Of a stretch of 64,000 bases of DNA, positions 19,942 through 30,420 are shown one piece after another. Each line of letters starts with the position of its first letter. The first letter of the stretch is position 1. A program made the translations under genes and the position numbers. Source of the stretch: Cruorifilaria tuberocauda (taxonomy: Eukaryota > Nematoda > Chromadorea > Rhabditida > Onchocercidae); assembly GCA_013365365.1 (NCBI GenBank), contig JABVXU010000040.1:1-64000 (forward strand), in the 5' to 3' direction. The notes beneath the pieces were generated by a model. The model searched no databases, was not told the origin of the DNA, and worked only from the letters and a program-made list of their open reading frames with translations.

Positions 19942-22263
19942 TTGTTACCCCACTTGTATTAATACTATGTTAGCAATAACTATGCTAATGTCTTATGTCA
20001 ATTAAAATTATTGAATAGATTTTCTTATTTATACTATTACGTATTTATTAAGCATTGTGATATGAGCAACATTGTTGCATGATTTATAAATAAAATTTCC
20101 TGTGATATTCAATAGTGAAGTGATTTATTTTTTGGTTGTATGTGGGTTATGCTCTGTTAATGTATTCAATTCAAAATCTGGTAGTAGGTTCGTTCTTCCT
20201 ATTGGAGATAGGATACTGCTATGTTTTGAAAATAATATTTTTAGTAAAAAAGTGTTTTACTATGACAGAGACAACAGAGCAAGAGCAGTACCTGATTTTA
20301 GTTAATGATTCTTATTAGGTAAGAAATATCTTATATTTGATACTGAATCGATCGATTAGAGTTACCTGATACAGTTCCTCCTAATGGTAGTGAGAGTTCG
20401 ATGTTCACTTATTTAACAAGAGTAAAGGTAAAGATTTTGTTGCAATAATGATGATATAAGCTAAGTTTTTTCTTTTAAACACTGTTTACTAAGGAGAATG
20501 ACCTGATTGGCTCTTACATAGTAATACTGAAAGTATTAAAGATAGTTTACAAATTAAATCTTTATTCTCAGATTAAAAGTCAGGTTATTTTTAATACGAG
20601 TGAAATAACCTTATCTTCAAGGTTATCTATTTGAACTTTCTTAAATTTTTTATGTTTTACTTTGATTTTATATTTCTAATCACATCTCAATGTCGCTGAT
20701 GGGTTTCAATAAAAAAGGAAGTTCTAGGTACTTAATAAGTTCATATGAAGATTCTATGTAAAAATGAATAAATTTATGATTTTTTAGTATTTAATAGCTT
20801 TACAGCATTTTACCTAAGGTAGAGCATTTAACTCTTGTGTAAGTTTTCATCATATAAAATTAAAGTCACTTGGTATAGAACTTCACTCATTTGAGTAAGA
20901 TTGTGTAATGAAAAAAAAGCATTATATCAATATGGCTTGAATGATTCACTCTCAACATGGTAATTGGTATTTTTATTGATACAGAGACTGTAAAGAATGA
21001 ATCAATGATTTCATATATATCATAGTATTTCTAATTTGCCTGCTATTAGAATAAAATGTATCTATGTTTTTATTAGAATCAGGAATGATTAACAAGTATT
21101 GCTATTGGTTAAAAAGAAGATCTGCAATCAGTTGATTTTTGCCTTTATTGTTCATTGAATGAATAGAGCTTTTGTTTTATGTTATCATTTATGAAATAAG
21201 AAAGATTATATTGATGAGATATATTCTGTAAATTTAGAAATTATTAAAGTTCAAGAAAAGGAAATCATTGAAAATTAAACTTATGGTAGGATGTTTTTCT
21301 TTAAGTTTCTACAACAAAGAACATGTTGCCCAATTTAAGTTGTGGGCTTTCTACCTATATGAAGATACAATATAATAAGAGATCCATATGCCTAAGAGTG
21401 TGAAGTAGAAGTCTAGTTGACTTGAGTGTTAGTTCAATCACAGAAATATATTTATGTTTTTGTGATTCCTCTAAGTTTGCTGGTTGTATTATAGTAAAAT
21501 TCTTTTTTTAAAGGGAGAAAGAGTACGGTGCTTTGGCTATGAATCTATATTTTAATAGCATGTGCTATGTAATAGAAATGGTGGTAGCTAATATACTTTG
21601 TGGTATGCTCTACTAAATAGATTCGATAATAAAAGTAAAACTCTGCTTTTACTTGCTATTTTTAAGGTTAATGTATGTTACAGACGTAAGATATTACGGA
21701 AGTTTCAGAGGATATATCCATCAGCAATGTATTAATGATGGATCTTGACTGAATAAAGGAATGCTAAAATTAAACAGAATTTTTTTATATAGAGAAACAC
21801 TTTATTAACATAAAAGAATAGGTTTACAGCCTTAGATGCATAATAATAGAAACATTAAAGAATGATTTGGTGCTTTATTTTGCAGTTTATAGTATAAAAA
21901 GTGTTTTTTGATAATATGCTAGAATAGGCTAGTTGATAAAATATTAAGATTTTAATTATATTCTTTATGAGCTATAAAAAGTGTCATTAGTTTGTTTCAA
22001 GTACAAGGTGACAAATTTAGATTGAATTTTATGTTCCTTCTAATGCATAAAAAATAGATGTAATAGAAAGCTATTTATGAATAAAGCTGGAGACTACATT
22101 ATGTGATTAAAATTAGTAATTTTTGTGTGATCTACGGGTAGAGCATGATAAAAAGGCAGAAAGCAACTCAAAATGAGTATTCTACTAATGTAACTTTGGT
22201 TTTATTTACTTGATCAAAACTCGACTAAATAATCTTGCTTACTAGTTATCTCAATACATGTAC
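19942..22263. other. 2.3-kb gene-free stretch
   Basis: The longest stretch without a supported gene. Frames of 60-67 codons at 20102-20318 lack ribosome-binding sites and family likeness, and overlap each other. Many stops occur in all frames. A short open piece near 21200-21280 reads DYIDEIYSVNLEIIKVQEKE but has no credible start. I see no RNA gene before the tRNA at 22264. The region most likely holds one or more genes decayed beyond recognition. Confidence 0.5.
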
Positions 22264-22337
22264 GCGCTTGTAGTTCAATTGGATAGAACGTTGCTCTCCG
22301 GAGGCAAAAGTAGAGGGTTCAAATCCCTCCGAGCGCA
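22264..22337 (+). tRNA. tRNA-Arg (anticodon CCG)
   Basis: A complete cloverleaf can be drawn. The acceptor GCGCTTG pairs with CGAGCGC (one G-T). The D stem is GTTC/GAAC, the anticodon stem TTGCT/GGCAA with loop CTCCGGA, and the T arm GAGGG-TTCAAAT-CCCTC. The anticodon CCG reads CGG arginine codons. The discriminator base is A, and CCA is not encoded, so it must be added by the CCA enzyme. It lies 67 bases before ssb. Confidence 0.95.
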
Positions 22338-22404
22338 TTTCATTAGTTTGACGGTAGTGCTTTAATATAGCATAATGTTAGAGAATTATATTTAAAGCAC
22401 AATC

Positions 22405-22878
22405 ATGTCTACTGGTACAGTAAATAAAGTTATACTAATTGGTAATTTAGGAAGAGAACCTGAAATTAGAACTATGCAAAATGGGAAAGAAATGGCAAGT
22501 TTTTCAATAGCTACGTCTGAAAGTTGGACTGATAAATCTTCTGGTATACGCTCTGAAAAGACCGAGTGGCATAATATTGTAGTATTTAGTGAGGGATTAG
22601 TAAAAATTATTAGAGATCTTGTGCATAAGGGAAGTAAGATCTACATTGAAGGTTCTTTAAGAACTAGAAAATATACTGACCAAAACGGAAGTGAAAAGTA
22701 TATCACAGAAGTGATACTACAAAACTTTAACAGCACTCTTATACTCTTGGATTCACGACAAAATTTTGATTATAAATCAAATGAATATAAGCAGCACGAA
22801 GTAGAGCAGAAGGGTCAGTACAAAAATTTTGATAGTGAAGTAAAAGAAGAGCTGATTGAAGATGAAATACCATTTTAA
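22405..22878 (+). CDS. ssb: Single-stranded DNA-binding protein
   Basis: Coats single-stranded DNA in replication, repair and recombination. The OB-fold starts KVILIGNLGREPEIRTMQNGKEM, followed by KTEWHNIVVFSEGLV and GSKIYIEGSLRTRKY. The tail ends in EDEIPF, matching the acidic tip that recruits partner proteins. Length is 157 aa, normal. The linker between fold and tip is short and polar (YKSNEYKQHEVEQKGQYKN). The gene is followed nine bases later by dapA. Confidence 0.97.
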   Translation: MSTGTVNKVILIGNLGREPEIRTMQNGKEMASFSIATSESWTDKSSGIRSEKTEWHNIVVFSEGLVKIIRDLVHKGSKIYIEGSLRTRKYTDQNGSEKYITEVILQNFNSTLILLDSRQNFDYKSNEYKQHEVEQKGQYKNFDSEVKEELIEDEIPF

Positions 22879-22887
22879 TAACTTCAA

Positions 22888-23832
22888 TTGAAATTATTAT
22901 CTCCATTTCTATGGACTGCTTGTGTTACTCCTTTTGACTATAGAGGAGACATAGATTATAGAGGTCTATGTCGTTTACTTATGATGCAGGCTAAAGCCGA
23001 AAACGGTGTAGTGTTGCTAGGTAGCACTGGGGAGTGTCTGTCACTTACTGATCATGAAAGACGTACGTTAGTTAATTTTGTATGCGAGCTGGAATTGAGT
23101 ATGAAAATTATAGTTGGTGTACCTGGGGTGAATTTATACCAAACGCTCGAGTGGCTTGATTTTTGCAAAGATATGCCTATTTATGGTTATTTAATGACTA
23201 CTCCAATTTATACAAAGCCTGGAACAGTAGGACAGACTTTATGGTTTGAGAAACTACTAGAAAAGGCACATGTACCAGCTATGCTTTATAATATTCCATC
23301 AAGAGCAGGAGTAAGTCTTTATGTAGAAACTGTGCATAATTTATCTAACCACGAAAAATTTTGGGCTATTAAAGATTCAAGTGGAACTGTTGATACTTTA
23401 GTTGAGTATAAGAAAGTTGCGCCAAATATTGAGATTTTTTGTGGTGATGATAATATGATACTTGATATGGCTACTTATGGTGCAGTTGGTTTAGTTTCTG
23501 TTGCTTCTAACCTTTGGCCATGTATAGCACATGAGTATGTTAAACGTTGCTTACTACCACTTCAGGGCATGGCAATGAAATCTAGGGATGAAATATCTGC
23601 TCAAATGACAAGAAGCCTAGCAAAAGATTTGACAAATATTTGGCAACAAGCCTGTAAAGCGCTATGTGTTGCTAGCAACCCAATACCTATTAAAGCGCTC
23701 TTGCATGATATTGGTGTTATAGAGTACGGAACTGTTCGACTACCACTCAGCACGGAAGACTTACCTTCTATGGAAACATTAAGACAAGCTAATAAAATAG
23801 TCTATGAGTTGGAAGAATTGGATGATTACTAG
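22888..23832 (+). CDS. dapA: 4-hydroxy-tetrahydrodipicolinate synthase
   Basis: Condenses pyruvate with aspartate semialdehyde, the first committed step to diaminopimelate and lysine. Expected motifs are present: the TACVTPF start, LLGSTGECLSLTDHERR, the catalytic tyrosine in LYNIPSRAG, and the Schiff-base lysine in FWAIKDSSG. Length is 314 aa, slightly over the typical 290 because of an extended C-terminus. The start appears to be TTG at 22888, nine bases after the ssb stop; no earlier in-frame start fits the family and no clear Shine-Dalgarno is seen. Wolbachia keeps a diaminopimelate route for its lipid II-like precursor; context here does not add more. Confidence 0.95.
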   Translation: MKLLSPFLWTACVTPFDYRGDIDYRGLCRLLMMQAKAENGVVLLGSTGECLSLTDHERRTLVNFVCELELSMKIIVGVPGVNLYQTLEWLDFCKDMPIYGYLMTTPIYTKPGTVGQTLWFEKLLEKAHVPAMLYNIPSRAGVSLYVETVHNLSNHEKFWAIKDSSGTVDTLVEYKKVAPNIEIFCGDDNMILDMATYGAVGLVSVASNLWPCIAHEYVKRCLLPLQGMAMKSRDEISAQMTRSLAKDLTNIWQQACKALCVASNPIPIKALLHDIGVIEYGTVRLPLSTEDLPSMETLRQANKIVYELEELDDY

Positions 23833-24506
23833 GTAAAAGGCAATAATTCCCAACTTTCTCAATTTTGAGCTGTGCATAGCAGTCAAAAAAGAGGATATTA
23901 AGTTTTACTTATCAAGAATTGCCTAGTAAGTTTAGTGGTGAATAAGAGTATTCAATTTTCTATGAAAAGGAACAAAATTAATTTACATGCCTTTGTACTT
24001 TACTACAACTAAATACCATCTGATTCAAGGAGAAAGACTAGTAAACATTATATGCTATAGTAAGAGGTGGGTAGCGCACACGTGGATCCTTTTTTAATCT
24101 CACATAATTGTTCCTTCCTCATTACTATAATTTTTATAGCGAATGTAAATTATAAATTAAAGCTCTTTAGTTAGTCTCTAGTATGCTCTAATTTGTATGT
24201 TCTAATGCCTAAGATTTCCAGGTATATCATAATTTTAATCTGTACTAGTTAAGCTGTCAGTCCTAGGAGGTCTTTAAGGTACTATTCAGTGAATGGACAC
24301 TGAATTTGTTTCATATTGTGATGATTTTAAGTACTTAGAAATTTCTCTGATGAGAAAAGAGATAAAATAGTATCTTAGTTGATATTATTCAAAATAATGG
24401 TACTTTAAGGCGAAGTTTCTAGCGGAACTTGTTAAATACATGTCTAGTGTTCTAGAGACCGACTTGGCTTCTTATAAAGAACAAGATCCACATTATGGTT
24501 TCTATG
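23833..24506. other. Gene-free stretch between convergent dapA and hemB
   Basis: About 670 AT-rich bases between convergent genes. No reading frame or RNA gene was recognised. A small hairpin TCTAG-TGTT-CTAGA lies near 24443-24456, downstream of hemB on the minus strand, without a T run. Confidence 0.45.
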
Positions 24507-25499
24507 CTATAAAATTTTTGCGACATCAAGCGCTGCATATGTAAGTATTGCACTTGCACCAGCACGTTTAAACCCTGCTAAGGACTCATAAATTGCTTTA
24601 TTGTAATTCAGCCATCCGTTGTTTGTTGCAGCTTTTATCATTGCATATTCACCACTCACTTGATAAGCAAAAATCGGGAAATTAAATTTATCACTTGCTG
24701 TCTTGATTACATCTAAGCATGGCATACCTGGTTTTATCATAATGAAATCTGCACCTTCATTTATATCCATTTCAATTTCACAAACTGCCTCTTTTATATT
24801 TCTATAGTCCATTTGATAACTATCTTTTTCGATTAGACTTGATGGTATGCATGAGCCAACAATTTGTCTAAATGGTGCATAGAAACTGGAACAGTATTTT
24901 ACTGCGTAAGATAGTATCAACACATCTTGAAAGTTGTTATCATCTAATATTTTTCTTATTTTCCCTATTCTGCCATCCATCATATCAGAGGGAGCAATTA
25001 TATTACATCCTGCTTCTGCCAAAACAAGTGCTTGCTTACACAATACTGACACAGTTTCATCATTTTCTACATCTACCAAATTCGCTCTTAGAAGGCCATC
25101 ATGGCCATGAGTAGTGTATGGATCTAATGCAACATCTGCGATGATACCAATGTTAGGTACATTTAATTTCACAGCATAAGTTGCCTTACAGATTAAATTT
25201 TCTGGATTGTATGCTTCCTCTGCATTTTTAGACTTTAACTTGCTATCAACTACAGGAAAAATAGCAATAGCATTAATTCCATAATCCTCAGCTTCTTGAG
25301 CTATAGAAACTAATCCTTCTATTGAGTAGCATTTTATACCTGGCAAACCAGAAACTGGTTCAGTTGTTTCTTTTCTGTCATGAACAAAGAGTGGAAGAAT
25401 CAAATCATTTACTGATAAAATGCTTTCACTTGTTAAATTTCGAATCCATTTACTTAAGCGCCTACGTCTTAAACGTGTGCTTGGAAAATTAAACATCAT
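24507..25499 (-). CDS. hemB: Porphobilinogen synthase (delta-aminolevulinate dehydratase)
   Basis: Condenses two 5-aminolevulinate molecules to porphobilinogen in heme synthesis. Both catalytic lysines are visible, in SYAVKYCSSFYAPFR and in MIKPGMPCLD. The metal-site segment reads ADVALDPYTTHGHDGLL, with Asp where zinc enzymes have Cys, so this is the magnesium-type enzyme usual in alphaproteobacteria. I chose the ATG at 25499 (MMFNFPSTRLRRRRLS), which fits the family and has AAAGAAG just upstream; an in-frame ATG at 25562 would add 21 atypical residues. Length 330 aa is normal. Heme synthesis is a known retained pathway in filarial Wolbachia. Confidence 0.95.
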   Translation of the reverse strand: MMFNFPSTRLRRRRLSKWIRNLTSESILSVNDLILPLFVHDRKETTEPVSGLPGIKCYSIEGLVSIAQEAEDYGINAIAIFPVVDSKLKSKNAEEAYNPENLICKATYAVKLNVPNIGIIADVALDPYTTHGHDGLLRANLVDVENDETVSVLCKQALVLAEAGCNIIAPSDMMDGRIGKIRKILDDNNFQDVLILSYAVKYCSSFYAPFRQIVGSCIPSSLIEKDSYQMDYRNIKEAVCEIEMDINEGADFIMIKPGMPCLDVIKTASDKFNFPIFAYQVSGEYAMIKAATNNGWLNYNKAIYESLAGFKRAGASAILTYAALDVAKIL

Positions 25500-25562
25500 A
25501 TCTTCTTTATGACTATTTTGATAAAAGTAAATATCTATAACATCTATATAGTTTTTTTTCAA

Positions 25563-26742
25563 ATTTTATTCTTGTGAAGAGATGTGCAATTTATCTATCG
25601 TGTTAATCAACTTATTTCATTATATGAAGCTTTCTTATTATATACTAAAACAAAAATGTCAATAGTTTTGATCAGTAACACCAAAGAAACATAAACCTTA
25701 GGTTAGTTTTATCTGCAGATAGTTTAGCTTGTTTTAACTTTCAACTACCTTTTTATAGCTGATTTATGTAACTTTGCTTATAGATGATCAATTTTATTCC
25801 AAAAAGTTTTTCCTGTAAATTTATTACTCTTCCTTTATTCTCTACTTATCTCTTTCGTTTCAATGATCTTTTTTAACTTACCATACGCAAACCTTATTAT
25901 TGATAATTTTCCTACTATTTTCTTAATATACAAGGAAAATGTTTTCTGATGTACTTTTTAATTATTCTGCTCTGTTTTTTGTAGATTTGTACAAACTAAA
26001 TGAAAATGAATTAAGTCTTTTTAAGATCTACTAGCTTTTGTATACAGTATATTATAGGTAAAGGTAGTCAATCTTTAGAGAATAGAAGTAAAAGAGACTA
26101 TCATTGATATAATTTAATTGATAAATTTTCTTAATAAGCTCCAGACACATAATAGAATATATTTTAAGACCATTATTTCTAGTAATCTGATCTAAGTAAT
26201 TACTTATACTCCACTCCTTTTTGTAAGGAATTATTCTGAAAAACATTAATATTCTGCTTATCAGAGGCAATTTCACTATTTATAATAGCGCTTGTTTCAA
26301 ACTCTTGATTTGTTAACACTAGTTACTAAGATTTTTTAAGATTAGATTTTATTTTTTGTTGAGAGACTTAGGAAAATTACAAGAGATTAATTTAAAAAGT
26401 TATCAACAATTATTATAATTACTATCAGCTGCATTTTTAGTTATGCACTTTTATTGATGCTAAATTTGCTCTAATGTGGTGTGGTTAACGATTGTAGTAC
26501 ATTCCTAATTTATCAATACCACTAAGCCTCTACCTGTCTTCATTTTTGCCAAAACTTCTATAAAATGATGTAATTCACTTATATAGCTAAGCTATTTTGA
26601 TGTCAAAATAAGTGAGTACTTTAGAAACTATTTTTGTCTAAACCTGAGTTCCTTAAAGTCTATCACCTTTGCTCCTTTTGAAGGAATAGGCCTTTTATTA
26701 GACTTCTTAATTTTCTTTACCAATGTTATTCATGAATAGGAT
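25563..26742. other. 1.2-kb gene-free stretch between hemB and iscS
   Basis: No supported gene. A 74-codon frame at 26052-26276 on the minus strand has no family likeness or ribosome-binding site. No tRNA or other RNA was recognised. Nothing but AT-rich decayed sequence is seen. Confidence 0.5.
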
Positions 26743-27990
26743 TTAATGAAGGTCCCATTTTACAGTACTTAGATCTACCCCTTCTTGCACCATTTCCCAG
26801 AGTGGGCTCATCTCTCTCAGTCGTCCAACATTTTTAGCAATGAGATCTGCTGCGTATAGAATTTCGTCTTTAGTTGTAAATCTGCCAAGACCAAACCTGA
26901 TTGATGAATGCTCAAGATCATGCCCATTATTTAGTGACCTTATAACATAAGAAGGCTCGAGAGATGCAGATGTACATGCAGAACCAGAGCTGACCGCTAA
27001 ATCCTTAATTGCCATGATGAGAGATTCACCCTCAACATATGGAAAACTTAAGTTTAAGTTGCCGGGGATTCTGCTTTTATAATCTCCATTAAGAACAACA
27101 TCAGGGAATGCTTCTCTTATCTTGCTATACAAAATGTTTCTTAATTCTTCCAACTTAGTTGCTTCTGTTTTCATTTCTTCTTTAGCAATACGCGCTGCTT
27201 CCCCGAAACCAACTGAGAGAGGAGTTGGGACTGTGCCAGAACGCATGCCTCTTTCCTGCCCGCCACCACTAATTAGTGGTGTTAGCCTAACACGAGGATT
27301 CTTTCTTCGAACATACAATGCACCTATTCCCATAGGCCCATAAATCTTATGACTGGAAAGGCTCATAAGATCAATATTCATTTCATTAACATCAATTGGC
27401 ACTTTCCCAAAGCTTTGAGCAGCATCTGTGTGAAAAAATATATTGTGTTCTCTACATATTGTACCTATTTCTTTGATAGGTTGCACTACACCAATTTCAT
27501 TATTGGCCATCATTACCGAGACCAAAATTGTTTTGTCAGTAATTGCTTCTTTTAGTTTCAATAAATCAATAATCCCACTTCGCTTAACAGGTAGATAAGT
27601 AACTTTAAAGCCTTCATTCTCTAAGTGCCTACAAGAGTCCAGAACGCACTTATGCTCTGTGCAGACAGTTATTATATGGTTTCCTTTATTTTTATAAAAA
27701 TAAGCGATGCCTTTGATTGCCATGTTATTTGACTCAGTTGCACCTGAGGTGAAGACAATTTCTTTGCTATCTGCATTTACTAGATCTGCAATATACCTTC
27801 TTGCTTTTCCTACTGCTTCCTCAGCAATCCAACCGAATGAATGACTCCTGGAATGTGCATTGCTAAACTCATTGAAATAAGGTATCATCACCTTTAAAAC
27901 ACGAGGATCTACTTTAGTAGTTGACTGGTAGTCAAGAAATATTGGTAGCTTTACTTTAGTATTATGTACTTTCTTATTTTTTACATTCAT
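26743..27990 (-). CDS. iscS: Cysteine desulfurase IscS
   Basis: PLP enzyme that takes sulfur from cysteine for Fe-S clusters and tRNA thiolation. Motifs: N-terminal [30 protein letters not shown], the histidine [10 protein letters not shown], the PLP lysine in [15 protein letters not shown], and the catalytic cysteine loop [17 protein letters not shown]. Length is 415 aa, close to IscS. The C-terminus ends [13 protein letters not shown], similar to IscS tails that contact IscU. No iscU, iscA or hscAB gene is adjacent, unlike the usual isc operon; they must be elsewhere. Confidence 0.96.
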   Translation of the reverse strand: MNVKNKKVHNTKVKLPIFLDYQSTTKVDPRVLKVMIPYFNEFSNAHSRSHSFGWIAEEAVGKARRYIADLVNADSKEIVFTSGATESNNMAIKGIAYFYKNKGNHIITVCTEHKCVLDSCRHLENEGFKVTYLPVKRSGIIDLLKLKEAITDKTILVSVMMANNEIGVVQPIKEIGTICREHNIFFHTDAAQSFGKVPIDVNEMNIDLMSLSSHKIYGPMGIGALYVRRKNPRVRLTPLISGGGQERGMRSGTVPTPLSVGFGEAARIAKEEMKTEATKLEELRNILYSKIREAFPDVVLNGDYKSRIPGNLNLSFPYVEGESLIMAIKDLAVSSGSACTSASLEPSYVIRSLNNGHDLEHSSIRFGLGRFTTKDEILYAADLIAKNVGRLREMSPLWEMVQEGVDLSTVKWDLH

Positions 27991-28429
27991 AGTTAATATA
28001 AAAGCTTAAGTGGAAAATTACAGCATTTTATAACATTAAAGCTTAACTCTTTCAAGATGAATTTTTCTAAAATATAAAGTTCAGCTGAAAACATTGTCAC
28101 CATAGAAGCAGTATTATTTATAACATAAATAAAGGCAAATACTCATTAATTCATGAGTTAGTTTAAAAATTTATTGAGTAATAAAACCTGAAAAATAGCT
28201 CATTTCTCATATTGTATTTTTCTGCTAAAAGGTTTCATAAGACTTATAAAAGTATTTTAGCTTGTAAAAAAACTAGTTCAAAAAATATGCAATGTTTAAA
28301 AAAACTGAACATATTAAGTTTTATCATTGAATTCATTGCAAGCTACAGAAGTAAGTAAACACTTCAATCCGATAGTTGGACTAGTAAAATCTACATGGTA
28401 GTTTTATACTGATGCATTTCTTGTATCTG
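27991..28429. other. Gene-free stretch upstream of the aconitase pseudogene
   Basis: About 440 bases. It would have held the iscS promoter (minus) and the aconitase promoter and N-terminal codons (plus). No aconitase N-terminal sequence can be recognised, so that end appears to be deleted or fully decayed. Confidence 0.45.
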
Positions 28430-30420
28430 CAATCTACTCATTTAAGAATTTTAGAGTGATACTACCTGGCCAAAGGGATTTGTCACCAGGTGAATATTGA
28501 GTACTTAGCACAAGTTGTATGCAACAAAGATGGAGTTGTATACCCTGATACTGTAGTTGGGTACAGATAGTCATACCACTATGGTTAATGGTTTATCAAT
28601 TCTTGGTTTGGGGTGTTAGTGGAATAGAAGCTGAGTCTGTAATGCTTGGTCAACCAATTAACATGCTAATTCCAGAAGTAGCAGGGTTTGAATTAACCGG
28701 GAAACCATCAGAAGGAGCAACTGTGACTGATCTTGTACTGACAATTACAAATGTTTTGAGGGGGAAAAGGTGTTATTGGTAAGTTTGTAGAATTTTACGG
28801 TAGTGGGTTGGTTACTTGTCTGTAGCAGATAGAGCAACAACAGCAAACATGGTACCAGAGTATGGTGCAACTTGTGGATTTTTCCCAATTGATTAGAAAA
28901 CTCTAGATTATTTAGATCTAACTAGAAGGCCAGAAAGGTTAATTAAGTTGGTTGAAGTTTATGCAGAAGAGCAAGGTTTATTGCAATGTAATAATAGGTT
29001 ATCATTTTTTGATATACTAGAGTTTGATTTATCAAGTGTGCAAACAGTAATGGCTGGTCTAAAAAGACCATAAGATAAAATTTTGCTTTCCAAGTTTCGG
29101 AATCTTTTTCTAAATCTTTTTAAGTTAACGAATTGAGAGAAGGTGACGGACTTCAAGATAAAAGTGTGGTTATTGCTGCAATAACTAGTTGTACTAATTG
29201 CTTCAAACCCAAATATGATGATTGCTGCTGGTCTTGTAGCACGCAGTGCAGTTAAACTTGGAATAAAATCAAAAAAACCTTGGATAAAGCTTCTCTTGCT
29301 CCATGGGGCACAAGTTGCGATGGACTATTTAGAAAAGTCAGGATTACAAAAGTATCTAAATGCTTTAGTCTTTAATTTAGTTGGTTACAGCTGTACAACA
29401 TGCATCGGGAATTCTAGCCTGCTAGGTAAAGATGTAGCAAATGATATAAAAAGCAAAAACTTAACTGTTGCTACAGTTTTATCTGGTGATCGCAACTTTA
29501 AGGGAAGAATCCATCCTTTGGCTAAAGCTAACTGCTTGGTATCTCATTTACTTGTTATCATATACGCACTTGCAGGCACTGTACGAATTGACCTAACAAA
29601 AGATCCTATATGTGAAAGTATAGATGGGTGTGGTGTTTATCTAAAAGATTTATGACCAACAAGCAGTGAAATTGAAAACTATGTTAGAAGTGTTGTGACA
29701 CGTGAGATGTTCTTACAAAGATACAGAAATATTTTCTGTGGTGATGATCGTTAGCAAAAAATAAAATACAGGAAAAGCGAAGTCTATGACTGGAATGTGA
29801 GAAGCACTTATATATAAAATCTTACTTATTTCATTGATTTGTTAATGAATGATTATAAAAACAATGTAGTTAGCATAAGGAATGCATACAGGCTAGCAGT
29901 GTTTGGTGACAGTATGACTACTGATCATATTTCTCCTGCAGAGAGGTATTACTTCAAATAGTCTGCTGGACTGTATTTAAAGGATCTTAGAATTGAGTTA
30001 TGGGATTTTAATTCATATGGATCCGTCGTGGCAACCATAATGTGGATGATGTGTGGACCTTGCTAATCCCAGAATAAGGAATGAAATGGTAAATATTGAA
30101 TAGGCTACACAAAGCATATTTCTTCTCAAGAGACTATATCGATTTTTGATGCTGCAATGCATTATAGGGAAGACGATATTCCGTTAGTTATTATTGCAGG
30201 AAAAGAGTATGGTACAAAGTCAAGTAGGGATTGGGCAGCAGGGGGGGTGTTGCGTTACTTGGAATTAAAGCTGTGATTACGTAGAGCTTTGAGCAGTAAG
30301 TATAAAGAGACAATCGGCTTTTTTCATTGACATATAATGATAGTGAAAAATGGGATATTTGACTTAGAAGGTTGCTGATTTTAGTGTTAATGGGTGGAAA
30401 CTGCTTCATTCTTTAGAAGT
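28430..30420 (+). pseudogene. acnA: Aconitate hydratase (AcnA-type), broken
   Basis: Clear remains of aconitase, the TCA enzyme converting citrate to isocitrate. Pieces in order: [13 protein letters not shown] (from 28481), [27 protein letters not shown] (28620s), [27 protein letters not shown]-like, ITSCTN, an open piece at 29215-29655 with SCTTCIGNS keeping two cluster cysteines, GDSMTTDHISPA (29905), and GKEYGTKSSRDWAA (30199). Reading requires several frame changes (for example near 28559, 28610, 28765 and 28825) and passes stops such as TAG at 28894 and TAA at 29071. The N-terminal ~100-150 codons are not recognisable. Total length about 2.0 kb versus ~2.6 kb expected. It cannot encode a working enzyme. 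The two sides are gene-free DNA, so no operon is involved. Confidence 0.93.

Noticed and set aside
20102..20318. Two overlapping frames of 60 and 67 codons
   Set aside because: They overlap in different frames, have no ribosome-binding site and no recognised motif; at most one could be real, and neither is supported.
26052..26276. 74-codon frame on the minus strand between hemB and iscS
   Set aside because: No family likeness, no ribosome-binding site, and its composition matches AT-rich noise. It is within the length expected by chance for this much gene-free DNA.
28588..28782. 64-codon frame as a separate small gene
   Set aside because: Its sequence is an in-frame piece of aconitase and is part of the pseudogene.
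29215..29655. 146-codon frame as an independent aconitase-like protein
   Set aside because: It is the middle part of the broken aconitase, lacking the N-terminal substrate region and the swivel domain. It could be translated but not as a complete enzyme.
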